Below, one piece after another: positions 24,998-37,092 of a stretch of 64,000 nt of DNA. Below the pieces are notes generated by a model, which was given only the letters and a program-made list of their open reading frames with translations, searched no databases and was not told the origin of the DNA. The stretch is taken from contig CM038038.1 in NCBI GenBank assembly GCA_021397845.1, forward strand, positions 70,168,748 to 70,232,747, read 5' to 3'. This stretch comes from Areca catechu (Eukaryota > Streptophyta > Magnoliopsida > Arecales > Arecaceae). Position 1 is the stretch's first letter. Every line of letters starts with the position of its first letter. Made by a program: the position numbers and the translations under genes.

Positions 24998-25130
24998 AAT
25001 TGATTACGGGACTTCTGAGGTATCCCAGCTTTTGCAAAGAAGCTTGGCAAGAGATGAGCAGTAAGACGTGGTGCATGCCATTAATGGTGGTGCAGGAGCT
25101 TTCCCTAAAAGACTTGAAAAGGCCAAAATT

Positions 25131-26464
25131 ATGGATGCGTTGTAGAGGTCCAACTATGAGAAATGGCTAGGAGCCATGAAATCTGAAATGGAGTCCATGG
25201 AGATCAACAATGTATGGACATTGGTTGATGCACCTGAAGGGATAAAACCCATTGGGTGCAAATTGATTTTCAAGAGGAAAAGGGGTGCAGACGGGTAGGT
25301 GGAGACCTATAAAGCCCATCTGGTTGACAGGGGCTATCATCAATGTTATGGTGTTGACTATGATGTCTCTACTGTGGTAATGCTCAAATCCATTCGGATC
25401 ATCCTTGCTTTAGCAGCACACTTTGACTATGAAATCTAGCAAATAAATGTTCGAACAGCTTTCTTGAATGGTAAGCTGGAAGAGAAGGTGTATATGAAAC
25501 AACCTGAAGGGTTCACATCCACAGACGAGTCAAAGGTGTGCATGCTTCAAAAGGTCATCTATGGACTGAAGCAAGGATCAAAGAGTCGGAACATGCAATT
25601 TGATAAGTGTATCAAGTCATATGGCTTCATTGGGAATGGAGAAGAACTTTGCATTTATAAATGGGCTAATGGTTCTGTGATTGTATTTCTTTTGTTGTTT
25701 GTGGATGACATTTATTTAATCAGGAATGACATCCCAACACTGCAAGGAATAAAGGTCTGGTTATCATCTCAGTTCTCTATGAAGGACTTGGGTGAAGCCT
25801 CTTACATACTGGATATGAAGATCTATAGAGACAGATCCAAGAGATTTCTGGGATTGTCTCAGTTTACGTACATCGACATCGTGCTAAAATGGTTCAACAT
25901 GAAAAGTTCCAAGGACTATCTCCCAATAAGCACTGGAATTGATCTCTCCAAAAGGAATAGTGCGACAACTCCTGAAGAGAGAGAGCGTATACATAGAATC
26001 CCATATGCTTCGATAATGGGTTCTATCATGTATGCCATGACATGTACTAGACCATACAAGGCATACTCACTAGGCATAGTGAGCAGATACCAGTCTGACC
26101 CAGGTGAAGCTCATTGCAAAGTGGTAAAGACCATCCTTAAGTATTTATGAAATACTAAGGACCAATGGCTAATTTATGGAGAATCTGACTTGAAACTTAT
26201 GGGGTATACTGACTCCAGTTTCCAGTCATATAAGGATGATAGCAAGAGTGTGTCAGAATTTACATTTACCCTAAATGGAGGAGCTATTTCCTAGAAAAGT
26301 TCCAAGCAGCCTACTGTAGCGGACTCAGTTTATGAAGCAGAGTACATTGCAACATCAGATGCAGCGAAGGAAGCTGTGTGGTTACGGAAGTTCCTTGGTG
26401 AGCTGGGAGTGGCACCTTCATTGGATGGTCCTGTTCTGGTGTACTGTGACAACACTGGAGCCAT
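25131..26464 (+). pseudogene. Element F1: copia RT-RNase H remnant, first part
   Basis: Plus-strand copia pol starting in the region before the RT (ATGGATGCGTTG, matching F2 at about 41317). It contains an RT core with FVDD (25698-25709, where F2 and B have YVDD), a best open stretch at 25464-26150, and RNase H up to the codons for ...NTGA. Several in-frame stops lie before and after that stretch. gag, protease and integrase are missing: the left edge is a truncation next to satellite. Element D interrupts it at 26465; the rest is at 35024-35257. Confidence 0.88.
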
Positions 26465-27717
26465 TGGTGTGGTATGCATGATGAGGATGCAATCATGTGA
26501 CTCTAAAGGAGATTAACCAAAATTTAACTAGCAATTCCTACTTGCATATGAGTGATTCAACATATAAGATCAAGGAGATCTAAATAAGAAACCCTAAATG
26601 CTTATACTTAAACCCAGCTAGGAGGACTATCAAAATCTTAAAGAAATAGGACAAGATTAGAATTCGCACACAAGTCAAGCTAGCCCTATTTAATGATCCC
26701 GATCTTAAAAGACTAGGAGTTCAAGCATTGAAATCTCAAGCACAAGGGATTCGCTCTTAAGGTTCTCAAATGAAAGATCATACCACATAAGATGGGCCAT
26801 CTAACTTTCTGGTTTGTAGCAAGTAATCCTTCCTCCTGGATCTGGAACCTAGAGAAACCTGCAACAAAGAAACCAAGATGATTAGAAGCTTAATTAGAAA
26901 TGAGAAGATTGATGGAACTCAAAAGGAGAGTTTGTTGGAAATGATCCTTGGTGCCATGGTGGAAGCTTGTGTTGGTGTTGATCTTCTTCTTGTGAGGATG
27001 TCCTTAATTCGCCTTGAAGGAAGAGGATTGCTTGGAAGATGAAGAGTAAAAGAGAAGGATTAGAGAGAAGAAATGATGGAGGAGAAGAAGAGGTTTACTT
27101 AGGCACAAAGATCCACATAGGCACATAGAAACACATAGGAAATTTCTGAAAATTTATATTCATTCATCAATAGCTCTTTACAAGGGGCGTCCAAGGCTTT
27201 AAATAAAGCCTCACAAATTTTGAAATTTCAAATCCCCAAACAAGTGGAGTAATATAAGGGGAGGGCTGATTTTTTTGCTTGAAATCCTCCTTGGCCAACT
27301 TCCTTGAATTTGAACTTGGGATGGCGCCCTCTTGTGGTGAGGTGGCATGTGAGGTGGCATGTGGTCCCCTCTTGATGTGGCATGTGGTCCCAAGTTGAGG
27401 TGGCGCAAGTGATGTGGCATGTGGTCCCCAATTGAGTTGGCTTTGGTCTTGATTTGGGGTATACATTGTGAGTCTTCTTTAGGCTTGATGCTAGTTGACC
27501 CATTTGGATTGGACTAAGACTAGACCCGACATGGACTCGACTTACATGATTATTTTGGACTCAAAAGAAAGATTACAGGACCCAACATGGACTCGACTTA
27601 CATGATTCTTTTGGACTCAAAATAAAGAAAGGTTACCGGACTCTCTAGTCCAACCATAAAGATTCAGAATGGGCTTGAATTGGTTGGAGTCTCTTTCTGA
27701 TTCTGGTGCCCGCACCA
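26465..27717 (-). repeat. Element D 3' LTR (1253 bp)
   Basis: Starts TGGTGTGGTATGC and ends GCCCGCACCA, followed by the PPT complement ATTCTCCCCGGG. The polyprotein frame reads through the PPT about 70 bases into this LTR. Confidence 0.93.
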
Positions 27718-30700
27718 ATTCTCCCCGGGTGGGAGGAACTCGACCCTGTCGAGTGATAAGTTTTTAATATATCCGGGTCGATTTGTTGTAGGTCCTCTTT
27801 GGTGATCCAGGAATCTTCAGATTCAGGACGTCCTTGCCATCGAACTAGATAGCATTGGTAGCCCTTATTTCTAGTAGTGATGATCTGGTCATTGAAGATC
27901 CTTTCAATTCTTTCCTTTCGCTCAGGAATATTTGGTGGTGGAAACTCAATTGTCATTTCACTCTCAAGAGAAGTGTTAGGACCAAAAGGTTCATCCGGTA
28001 TCAATGCAGGTTCCTAGTATTCTTTTAGATCGGAAACATTAAATGTAGAACTAATGCCATAACTAGGTGGTAAGTCTACTACATAAGCATTAGGTCCAAT
28101 TTTCTTTATTATTTTGAAGGGTCCGGCTCCCCGGGCATGGAGTTTCTTCATAGTTCCCGGAGGAAACCTTTCTGGTTTAAGCCTAATCATTACAGAGTCT
28201 CCTTCATTAAATTCCTTTAACCGTTTATGTGAATTAGCCATATGCCTATAGAGTTCATTGCTTGTTTGAATCTTCTGACTAATCTCCTTGTACAAACCCT
28301 TAACATGCTGTGCATATGACTCAGTAGACTCAGATATTCATGTATGTACTAGGAATGGAATTAGGTCTAAAGGTTTCCTAGGTCTGTATCCATGGACCAC
28401 TTCGAATGGGCTTTTTCCAATAGACCTATTAATCGAATTGTTGTAGGCAAATTCAGCGCGAGGAAGTAGTAAGTCCCAGTTTCCTAGGTTGTCGCCGATT
28501 AAACATCTTAAGAGATTTCCTAAGCTTCGGTTTACTACTTCAGTTTGGCCATCGGTTTGAGGATGATAGGCTGTAGAGAATTTCAGCTTAGTACCTAACA
28601 TGTGCGAGAGGGTTTTCCAGAAGTAGCTAGTGAACTTGACATCTCTATCTGACACAATGGTCTTGGGTAAACCATGAAGCTTAACCACCTGATCTAAGAA
28701 AAGCTTGGCCACTTTCGAAGCATCTAAAGTTTGAGAACATGGGATGAAGTGCGCCATTTTGGAGAAATGATCGACAACCACAAAAACAGAGTCATGTTTC
28801 CTAGAAGTTTTAGGTAGACCTACCACAAAATCCATACTGATATCTTGCCATGGACCATCAGGGACAGGTAAAGGCGTTTACAGACCGGTGTTCTGTCTTT
28901 GCTATTTTGCAACAGCACAGGTCCGACACTGAGCTACGATCTGGGCAACGTTCTTTTTAAAACCAGGCCAAAAAAATTGTTCTTCCATTGCTAGGATGGT
29001 TTTGTTCCTGCCAAAATGTCCTGCTAAACCTCCAGCATGGACTTCCCAGATCAGAAATTCCCTAACAGAGGTCTTGGGAATACACAACTGATTTCCTTTG
29101 AAAAGGTATCCATCTAACAGTGTATAATCACTAGGCTCACTAGATGGTCTTTGTTGGAGGGATTGATAGATGTGACCAAAATCAGGACATGTGGGATATT
29201 CATCTTTCAATCTATCGAACCCTACTACTTCAGTGCTCACAGAGGTTAACAACATAGAACGGCGGCTCAACGCATCAGCAACCCTATTTTCAGTACCGGC
29301 ACGATGTTTCAAAACGAACGTATAAGCTTGTATGAATTCTACCCATTTCCCGTGCCTAGGGTTTAATTTCTTTTGAGAACTAAGGAACCTAAGAGCTTCG
29401 TGATCAAAGAACAGGACAAACTCATGGGGTAGAAGATAATGCCTCCAATATCGTAGAGCTTGAACTACAGCATACAATTCCTTATCATACGTAGAATACC
29501 TTAGTCTCGTCTCATTTAACTTTTCACTGAAGTATGCTACTGGGTGATTCTCTTGACTCAAGACACCTCCAATTCCGACCCCAGAAGCATCACAAGCAAC
29601 CTCAAACACCTTGGTAAAATCGGGTAACCTTAAGACAGGTGCTTGTGTCATTTTCTCCTTAATTGTTAGGAAGGCCTTACCTGCTGCTTTAGTCCACTCG
29701 AAATTTCCCTTCCTAATACAATCAGTGATTGGTGCCACTATCGTACTGAATCCTTTAATAAACCTTCTATAGAAGGTGGATAACCCATGGAAACTACGGA
29801 CGTTGTGGATAGTCTTAGGCGTAGGCCACTCTACTATGGATTTAATTTTCTCAGGGTCAGCGGACACCCCTTCAGATGTGACTACGAATCCTAGAAAGAT
29901 AACTCTATTTGTCAGGAAATCACACTTCTTGATATTGGCATAGAGACTATCTTTTCTCAGGACTTGACAAACTTGCTTCAGGTGGGTTAAGTGGTCTGCC
30001 TTTGTTTTGCTATATATAAGTATATCATCAAAATAGACCACTACAAATCTTCCGATAAAAACCTTTAACACCTGATTCATTATTCTCATAAAAGTGCTGG
30101 GTGCATTGGACAGACCGAACGGCATGACTAACCACTCATATAATCCATCTTTAGTCTTAAAAGCGGTCTTCCATTCGTCTCCAGGCCTAACCCTAACCTG
30201 GTGATAGCCACTTTTTAGGTCTATCTTGGAAAAAATTGTCGATCCAGCTATCATATCTAACATATCGTCTAGTCTTGGGATTGGGAATCTATACTTTACA
30301 GTGATCTTATTAATGGCACGGCTATCTATACACATCCTCCAGGTGCCATCTTTCTTAGGGGTCAGCAGAGCAGGGACTGCACATGGACTTAAGCTTTCCT
30401 TAATAAACCCCTTCCTAAGAAGTTCACCCACTTGCCTTTGCAGTTCCTGGTGTTCAGTTGGGTTCATCCTATAGTGAGGCAAATTAGGTAAAGTCGCTCC
30501 AGGGATTAAATCTATTGCGTGTTGTATGTCTCTTAAAGGTGGGAGGTTATCGGGGAGATCTTCTGGAAACACATCCTCAAATTCTTTCAATAATTGGACC
30601 ACCTCTTGAGGGTGTTCTACAGGGCTGTGGTCCTTAATTTTCTTAGCAGCTACGACCCAAATAGGTGCTCCTTCCATGATATCTTGCTCTAATTCTTTTG

Positions 30701-32444
30701 CACCTATTAAATTTAATCCAGTCTTCTTATCTTTCAAGCTGCTAGCTCCTCTCTTAACATTATCCTTAGGCTGGGTTGGATGAATGACAATTTTCTTGCC
30801 ATTGAAATTGAAAGCACAGGAGTTTGATCGACCAAAGATGGTCACATCATGATCAAATAGCCATGGCCTGCCTAAGATGATGCTACTTACCCCCTTAGGA
30901 AGCACATCACACCAGATCTTTTCCTGATAGGATTGAAGCTGGACTTGAACCTGACATCTTGACTTGATTGGTATAGAAGTGGAATCAATCCAGGACACCT
31001 TATATGGATTGGGATGTGGTACAACGGGTAATCCTAGACTTTTGGTTGCGTTAGTGGAAATGGCATTGACACAGCTTCCACTATCGATGATGATCTTACA
31101 GACCTTTTCTCCTATCTTAACAAATGTGTGTAGGATGCTAGTTCTACGCCAGTCTTCTTGCTCCTTGGTCTGTGTCATGATACATCTCACAACTCTTAGC
31201 AAATATGATGAGTCTATGTTCTCTTCACCCCCTTCATACTCTTCATACTCATCAGCTAAACAATCCCCTGCTTCATAAACTTCTTCTTCACCAAACTCTA
31301 GGGGTTCTGAATCTTCTTCTTCTACCTCCCCTATATGTAAAGCTCTAGAGGGGCATTGGCTCATGAAATGGCCTGTTTTGCGGCACTTATAACAAACTCG
31401 TTCTCTTTCACCTGGAACTTCAGGGCTCTTTCCTTTATCTCCTCTGGGAATTAAGGGGGTGGTCGGATTGGGTCTAAGGGTTGGATTCGGGCTGGACCTT
31501 GTTCTATTGGCGGGACTAGGGACTGAGCTAGGTCTGCTAACAGGAGGGTTAAACCTTATAGGTTCAGGTCGTCTAAATGTAGCTCTCCTTTGAAACCTCT
31601 CATAGTCCGTGGCAACTTGGTATGCCTGATCTAAATCATGGACTTCCCTTAAAAACAGTTTCCCTTTTATATCATCATTCAACCCTGATCTAAACCTTGA
31701 TAAAGTGGCTGCTTCAGACTCGACTATGTTGCATCACATCACAAACTCATCAAATTTAGCAACGTATTCAGAAATGGTCTTGTTATCCTGTGTCAATCAT
31801 TGCCACTGATCTAATAACCTTTGCTGATAAGACATAGGCATATATTTCTCTCTAAGTTTCCTCTTCATATCTCTCCATGTTGCTATAGGTAAATCTCCCC
31901 TTTGCCTTGATATGCGTTCCACGTTTCCCCAATATAACCGAGCCTAACGAACTAGTCTGATTTTGGCAAACTTAAATCTTCTCTCTTCAGACATATCATA
32001 TCAGTCAAAATACTGGTCCATGTCAGCCTCCCAGTTTGTGTACACCTTAGGATCTAAGCTTCCCTCAAAGGTTGGTGCATCTAGATGGATGTTCCTTAGG
32101 GCCCGATCATCCTGATCAAAAGTATCATAGTGAGGCCTTCTAGGAGGTGGCTCTGGAGTATGATCAACATATTCCTGATGCGGTCTTCTTTGAATTGGGT
32201 CAGGTGTGTGTTCCTGTCGTTGGGCTCTAGGATGAACTAAAGGTAATCTGGGTGAAGGTGGTTCAGTTGGGGTCAACCTAGCTTCTTCTAGGGTTCCTAC
32301 CCTTTCCTCGAACTGACCAAATTTAGCATCCAAACGGTCCATCTTCTCAATCATAGATCTCATAAGGCTTTCCATACTAGTATCCATGGATGAACTAGGT
32401 TGGGCTTGTGAAGGGTGGTAAGGTGTGCCTGACCTAGTTGTCAT
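27645..32444 (-). pseudogene. Element D gag-pol polyprotein, eight in-frame stops, no frameshift
   Basis: Frame of 1600 codons from the MTTRSG start at 32444 to a stop inside the LTR at 27645. Same order as A: gag, zinc knuckle CYKCRKTGHFMSQC (31394-31353), protease IIDSG (about 31085), RT with YFDD (30035-30024), RNase H CDASGVGIGG, integrase (about 29050-28340) and chromodomain (about 27930-27780). Stops: 32001, 31944, 31797, 31734, 28902, 28878, 28338 and 28014 (lowest base of each). At five of them A has Trp, Gln or Arg, so C-to-T or G-to-A transitions explain them. The longest open part is 28902-31682 (926 codons). Not translatable as a whole. Confidence 0.93.
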
Positions 32445-33766
32445 GCAAACAATTAGACTCAGACCCGAACTATGAGTTTTCTAAACCGGTTAGTCCAAAT
32501 AAACAGAGTTGACTAGATACAATCAAATCAACAGCTACTCTCTTCCACTGGCCAGTCAGGAGGTGGGTCTGTGGGAGGTTCCCCCAGCTTTCACTGGGTC
32601 CTAATTAAAAACCACAAGAACCGCTTAGGCTTGAGCCACTTAACCTCTATCCTTGACACCAGCTTTCAATAATAGATGAAGAAATGGGTTGCACAAGCTT
32701 TCCCAATTGAATTGAACTGGACCTAGAGTTCCAAGCTAGTTGCCTAATCAAGGTGGCAAGCTAGATTGTAGTAACTCTATACTTGGCCAGGTTTTAGAAC
32801 AAGGGGAGTGTGAGATCCTGTCTCTGGCCTACCTAGGCCCGGTGGAATTGGCCCGATAGACGGATCAGCACCCAAGCCCTTAGTCCCAATTCTAGACACC
32901 AAGTAATAGGGCACACACAAGACTAGTTGACACAATGAGTTGACAATAACCCGGGCTCGACCAAATTGATGTTCCTAACCCACTAGGGCAATTAATGTCT
33001 AATCATTTTTAGTTAGGGATTGGGTTGATATGCAATTTGGTGATTTTTGGGCTAGGGACAGGTGATGAAATCCTGACCCTATGTCAATTTCATGCCCTTA
33101 ATTTGATTTGTCATGAGATGCATGCAAATTTCAAATTTCAGGTGCAGAAGTAGTGTGTTGCAGTTTAAAAGTGGTGTTGATAAGTGCAGAAAAAAAAAAT
33201 GTCAGAACAATCTAAAAAAACCACAGAAAACTCCTAACTTCTAGATGACATACCAGATGAAATGAAAATTCAAAATAAAATCTGTACTATTCTAGGCAAA
33301 TTCTGAAATGAAGATAATGAAAAGGAACAGAACAGAACAGAAACCCTAATAACACTGATGGACTGCAGGAATTTTCATTTTTTTTTGTAAATTTTTTCTC
33401 AGATTGAAATTTAAAACGGTGATAAGCAACTTAAAATGAAACAGGAAAAAAAATATTCCAACGAGGAATGTGATACTTGCATTTGGAGTTGCAGGCGGAT
33501 TACAGTCAGCCTATAGAAAATACAGCAAGCAGAAAAACAGAACGAGCCCAATGCAAAATTCACAAATGAAATCTAAGAAGTCCATTGGCTTTCTTTTTCA
33601 TGGGTCAATCACAATGATACCCCGACACGCCTTAGGAGATCCCCGTGGAATGGGAAGAGAGGGTGTTTAAACCCTACTTTCTCCTAAGACCGGACGGCCT
33701 GGTAACGCCCCCGATCCAAGTACTTCAAGGACTTAATTCTATGCAATCAGGAACTTATTCTACCAT
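32445..33766 (-). other. Element D leader with conserved stem-loop
   Basis: Non-coding. A 9-bp perfect stem CTTAGGAGA/TCTCCTAAG pairs 33631-33639 with 33680-33688 and encloses an inner AGGGT/ACCCT hairpin. The equivalent place in G has a different but also perfect stem. Half-motifs of the shared module: GGTGTCTAGA (sense) at 32891-32900 and CCTGGCCAAG at 32782-32791; the central hairpin between them is degenerate. A further AGTGGAAGAG-type stretch sits near 32550. Confidence 0.7.
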
Positions 33767-33778
33767 GCTCTGATACCA
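33767..33778 (-). promoter_or_regulatory. Element D primer-binding site
   Basis: Plus GCTCTGATACCA, the initiator-Met tRNA complement, 4 bp from the LTR end at 33783. Confidence 0.9.
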
Positions 33779-33782
33779 AGAT

Positions 33783-35023
33783 TGGTGTGGTATGCATGAT
33801 GAGGATGCAATCATGTGACTCTAAAGGAGATTAACCAAAATTTAACTAGCAATTCCTACTTGCATATGAGTGATTCAACATATAAGATTAAGGAGATCTA
33901 AATAAGAAACCCTAAATGCTTATACTTAAACCCAGCTAGGAGGACTATCAAAATCTTAAAGAAATAGGACAAGATTAGAATTCGCACACAAGTCAAGCTA
34001 GCCCTATTGAATGATCCCGATCTTAAAAGACTAGGAGTTCAAGCATTGAAATCTCAAGCACAAGGGATTCGCTCTTAAGGTTCTCAAATGAAAGATCATA
34101 CCACATAAGATGGGCCATCTAACTTTCTGGTTTGTAGCAAGTAATCCTTCCTCCTGGATCTGGAACCTAGAGAAACCTGCAACAAAGAAACCAAGATGAT
34201 TAGAAGCTTAATTAGAAATGAGAAGATTGATGGAACTCAAAAGGAGAGTTTGTTGGAAATGATCCTTGGCGCCATGGTGGAAGCTTGTGTTGGTGTTGAT
34301 CTTCTTCTTGTGAGGATGTCCTTAATTCGCCTTGAAGGAAGAGGATTGCTTGGAAGATGAAGAGTAAAAGAGAAGGATTAGGGAGAAGAAATGATGGAGG
34401 ACAAGAAGAGGTTCACTTAGGCACAAAGATCCACATAGGCACATAGAAACACAGAAAATTTCTGAAAATTTGTATTCATTCATCAATAGCTCTTTACAAG
34501 GGGCGTCCAAGGCTTTAAATAAAGCCTCATAAATTTTGAAATTTCAAATCCCCAAACAAGTGGAGTAATATAAGGGGAGAGGGCTGATTTTCTTGCTTGA
34601 AATCCTCCTTGGCCAACTTCCTTGAATTTGAACTTGGGATGGCTCCCTCTTGTGGTGAGGTGGCATGTGGTCCCCTCTTGATGTGGCATATGGTCCCAAG
34701 TTGAGGTGGAGCAAGTGATGTGGCATGTGGTCCCCAATTGAGTTGGCTTTGGTCTTGATTTGGGGTATACATTGTGAGTCTTCTTTAGGCTTGATGCTAG
34801 TTGACCCATTTGGATTGGACTAAGACTAGACCCGACATGGACTCGACTTACATGATTATTTTGGACTCAAAAGAAAGATTACAGGACCCAACATGGACTC
34901 GACTTACATGATTCTTTTGGACTCAAAATAAAGAAAGGTTACCGGACTCTCTAGTCCAACCATAAAGATTCGGAATGGGCTTGAATTGGTTGGAGTCTCT
35001 TTTTGATTCTGGTGCCCACACTA
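33783..35023 (-). repeat. Element D 5' LTR (1241 bp)
   Basis: Near-identical copy of 26465-27717. The outer end is followed by the target duplication GCCAT and the resumption of F1. Confidence 0.93.
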
Positions 35024-35257
35024 GCCATTGCTCAAGACAAAAAGCCGAAGTCTCATCACTGCGCAAAGCATATTATGGGCACTATCATCTTGTATGAGAG
35101 ATCGTGGAACGAGGTGACATTGACCTTTTAAAGATTGATGGAAAGGAAAACCTGGCTGACCCCTTCACTAAAGCCATTGGAGTTCAAGAGTTCAACTGTT
35201 GTAAATGGAAAATGGGAATGAGATTCTGTACTGATTGGCTTTAGTCCAAGTAGGAGT
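35024..35257 (+). pseudogene. Element F1: end of copia RNase H and polypurine tract
   Basis: Continues the RNase H interrupted by D (first bases GCCATTGCTCAAGAC complete the NT-x-AI-x-Q motif). In-frame stops and shifts are present. The final AGTCCAAGTAGGAGT is the PPT directly before the LTR at 35258. Confidence 0.88.
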
Positions 35258-37079
35258 TGTTGGAAATTATGTCTCAAATCCAATCACCTAGGCTGTAGAC
35301 GGTTGTGCTATCTTTGTATTTGTATGTGAATTCCTTTTAATAAATAAAAGTTATTTATTTTGGCTGTTCATCATATTTATATTTTAATGTAAAGAACTCT
35401 TGTGTGATGGAGTCTTTAGAACTATATTGTTTGATATAGAGAGGATATATCAAGTAGTTCTTAAACTGGTTCACAACTAAAGGATACATTGTTATAGGAC
35501 AACGATGTATCAAGTATAGGTTGTTGTATATCGCATTTGTTGGTTGTCCTCTTAACTAAGGAGTGTGGAGACACTGGTATGACATGCAAGTGAAATGTAT
35601 GACATCTCATTGAACGTGACCATCTATGAAGCTCCCTTCTACCAAAGGGTTGCTCGCGAAGGGATATGGATATATGTGTCCCTCAGACCTGAGGTCACCA
35701 TGGCAGCTTGCAAGCAACCACTATAGTTTGATACCAGACTACCTGGATTTCTAATCCAGTGATGGAAGGTTTCTGGGTGTAGTCAAGTACTTGTGGAGCG
35801 ATAGTGGATCAAGATGGAATTGACCTCTCCAAATAGTTTGGAGTGAATGACTCACTATGTCTCAATTTAGCAAAACCTTGGCCAGGGTAGTTCTTGTGAG
35901 GAGTCAGAACTTATGAGGTTGAGACATGATCTGAATAAACCAAATTAGGGTTGGCAATCGAACCTTAGGTCATCTTGAGCATTATGAGGTCAAAGGGATG
36001 AATTATACGGCAACCATATGCCAGAGGTTCTTGTGAGGTGCTCTGCATCTTCGACCTATCCAGACATCAGATATCATTGCTAGATGAGGACTTTGACTGG
36101 TACTGAAAATGTTCCAATGCTACCATCTTAGTGTTTGAACTTATGGGGTTACACACCATAGAGGATTTCTATTTAATCTTAAGGTTAATCGATGATTGAG
36201 AATCGTTTGCCATCATTGGAAGTCAATATGATTGACTTTGTTCCAAGTATCGATACTTAGAATTTTACAGGTGTTGACACTTGGTAAAGTGTCGATATTT
36301 GGCAATTTTCGTGTGTCGACACTTCCTATGATCAGCAAAATTCTGAAAAGAGGTTTTTGGAAAAGATTTGACTTGGTTTGAATTTCGAATTCAAACCATT
36401 TTTGGCTCCAAACTTTCTTGGAATGATTATCATTCCTTCCTAAAGAGTTGGGCCCCATTTGGTATGACCTTGATCTTCTCCCCCCTTCTCTCCCCCAATC
36501 ACTCCTTCATTCTTCTCCCGCTCATGGCTGCACCAATAAATGAAGGTCATTCTATAGGCTGTAGAGGTTACTATTACACAATAAGAACAAAAAGGGAAGA
36601 AGAAGAAGGGTTTGTGAGGTCTAGGGATTGGGTCTGAGAAACCTAGCATTCTAGCTAAGTCTTGGAAAGATAGTTCTCTTGGAAAGGGAATCTGGCTCTC
36701 CTCCTACTCTTTCCGGAAGAAGAAGATCGGCCCAAGGATCCCGAAGAGCTAGCACTCCGAAGGAGTTGATCAGAGTCAAGCCCAGGTGTAGATTTCATGT
36801 AGAGGCCAAACATGTGTGTGGCTCGAGCGCCCTCCTCCTTCCACTGCTTCTCTCTTGATATAAAGGTATGGTACTTTTATGTTTGTGGTTTTGTCTTGCT
36901 TTAATGTTATGTTACATGCTAGACTATTATGCTAGATCCTATTGTGGGTAGATCGGTAAATAGTTTAGATCTATCTACCGAGCCTTCCATTATGCATGCC
37001 TTAAAATTATTTTAAAATATATTTTTCTGCCCTCATTTTCTGCATATTGTATGCTAGGTGTAGGTGTTTTTCACCTTCA
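35258..37079 (+). repeat. Element F shared LTR (1822 bp)
   Basis: Starts TGTTGGAAATTATG directly after the F1 PPT and ends CACCTTCA directly before the F2 PBS. It therefore serves as 3' LTR of F1 and 5' LTR of F2. Contains AATAAA-type signals near 35337 and a cluster of variants of the palindrome AAGTGTCGACACTT between 36245 and 36325, including the perfect variant AAGTATCGATACTT at 36245-36258. Confidence 0.9.
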
Positions 37080-37080
37080 A

Positions 37081-37092
37081 TGGTATCAGAGC
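37081..37092 (+). promoter_or_regulatory. Element F2 primer-binding site
   Basis: TGGTATCAGAGC, matching the initiator-Met tRNA 3' end, one base after the LTR end CA at 37079. Confidence 0.92.

Larger units (their letters stand above)
26465..35023 (-). mobile_element. Element D: Ty3/gypsy chromovirus, full length
   Basis: Minus-strand element inserted in F1 RNase H, flanked by perfect GCCAT duplications (26460-26464 and 35024-35028). LTRs are 1253 bp (left, 3') and 1241 bp (right, 5'), including a 12-bp GAGGTGGCATGT duplication difference, and differ at roughly 15-20 positions by eye. The right LTR ends CACACTA where CACACCA is expected. Structure is complete: PBS 33767-33778, leader, one gag-pol frame and PPT. 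Confidence 0.95.

Noticed and set aside
27167..27503. Overlapping minus-strand frames, repeated at 34483-34809
   Set aside because: Both places are equivalent parts of the D LTRs; the His/Pro-rich frames come from GGTGGCATGTGG-type repeats.
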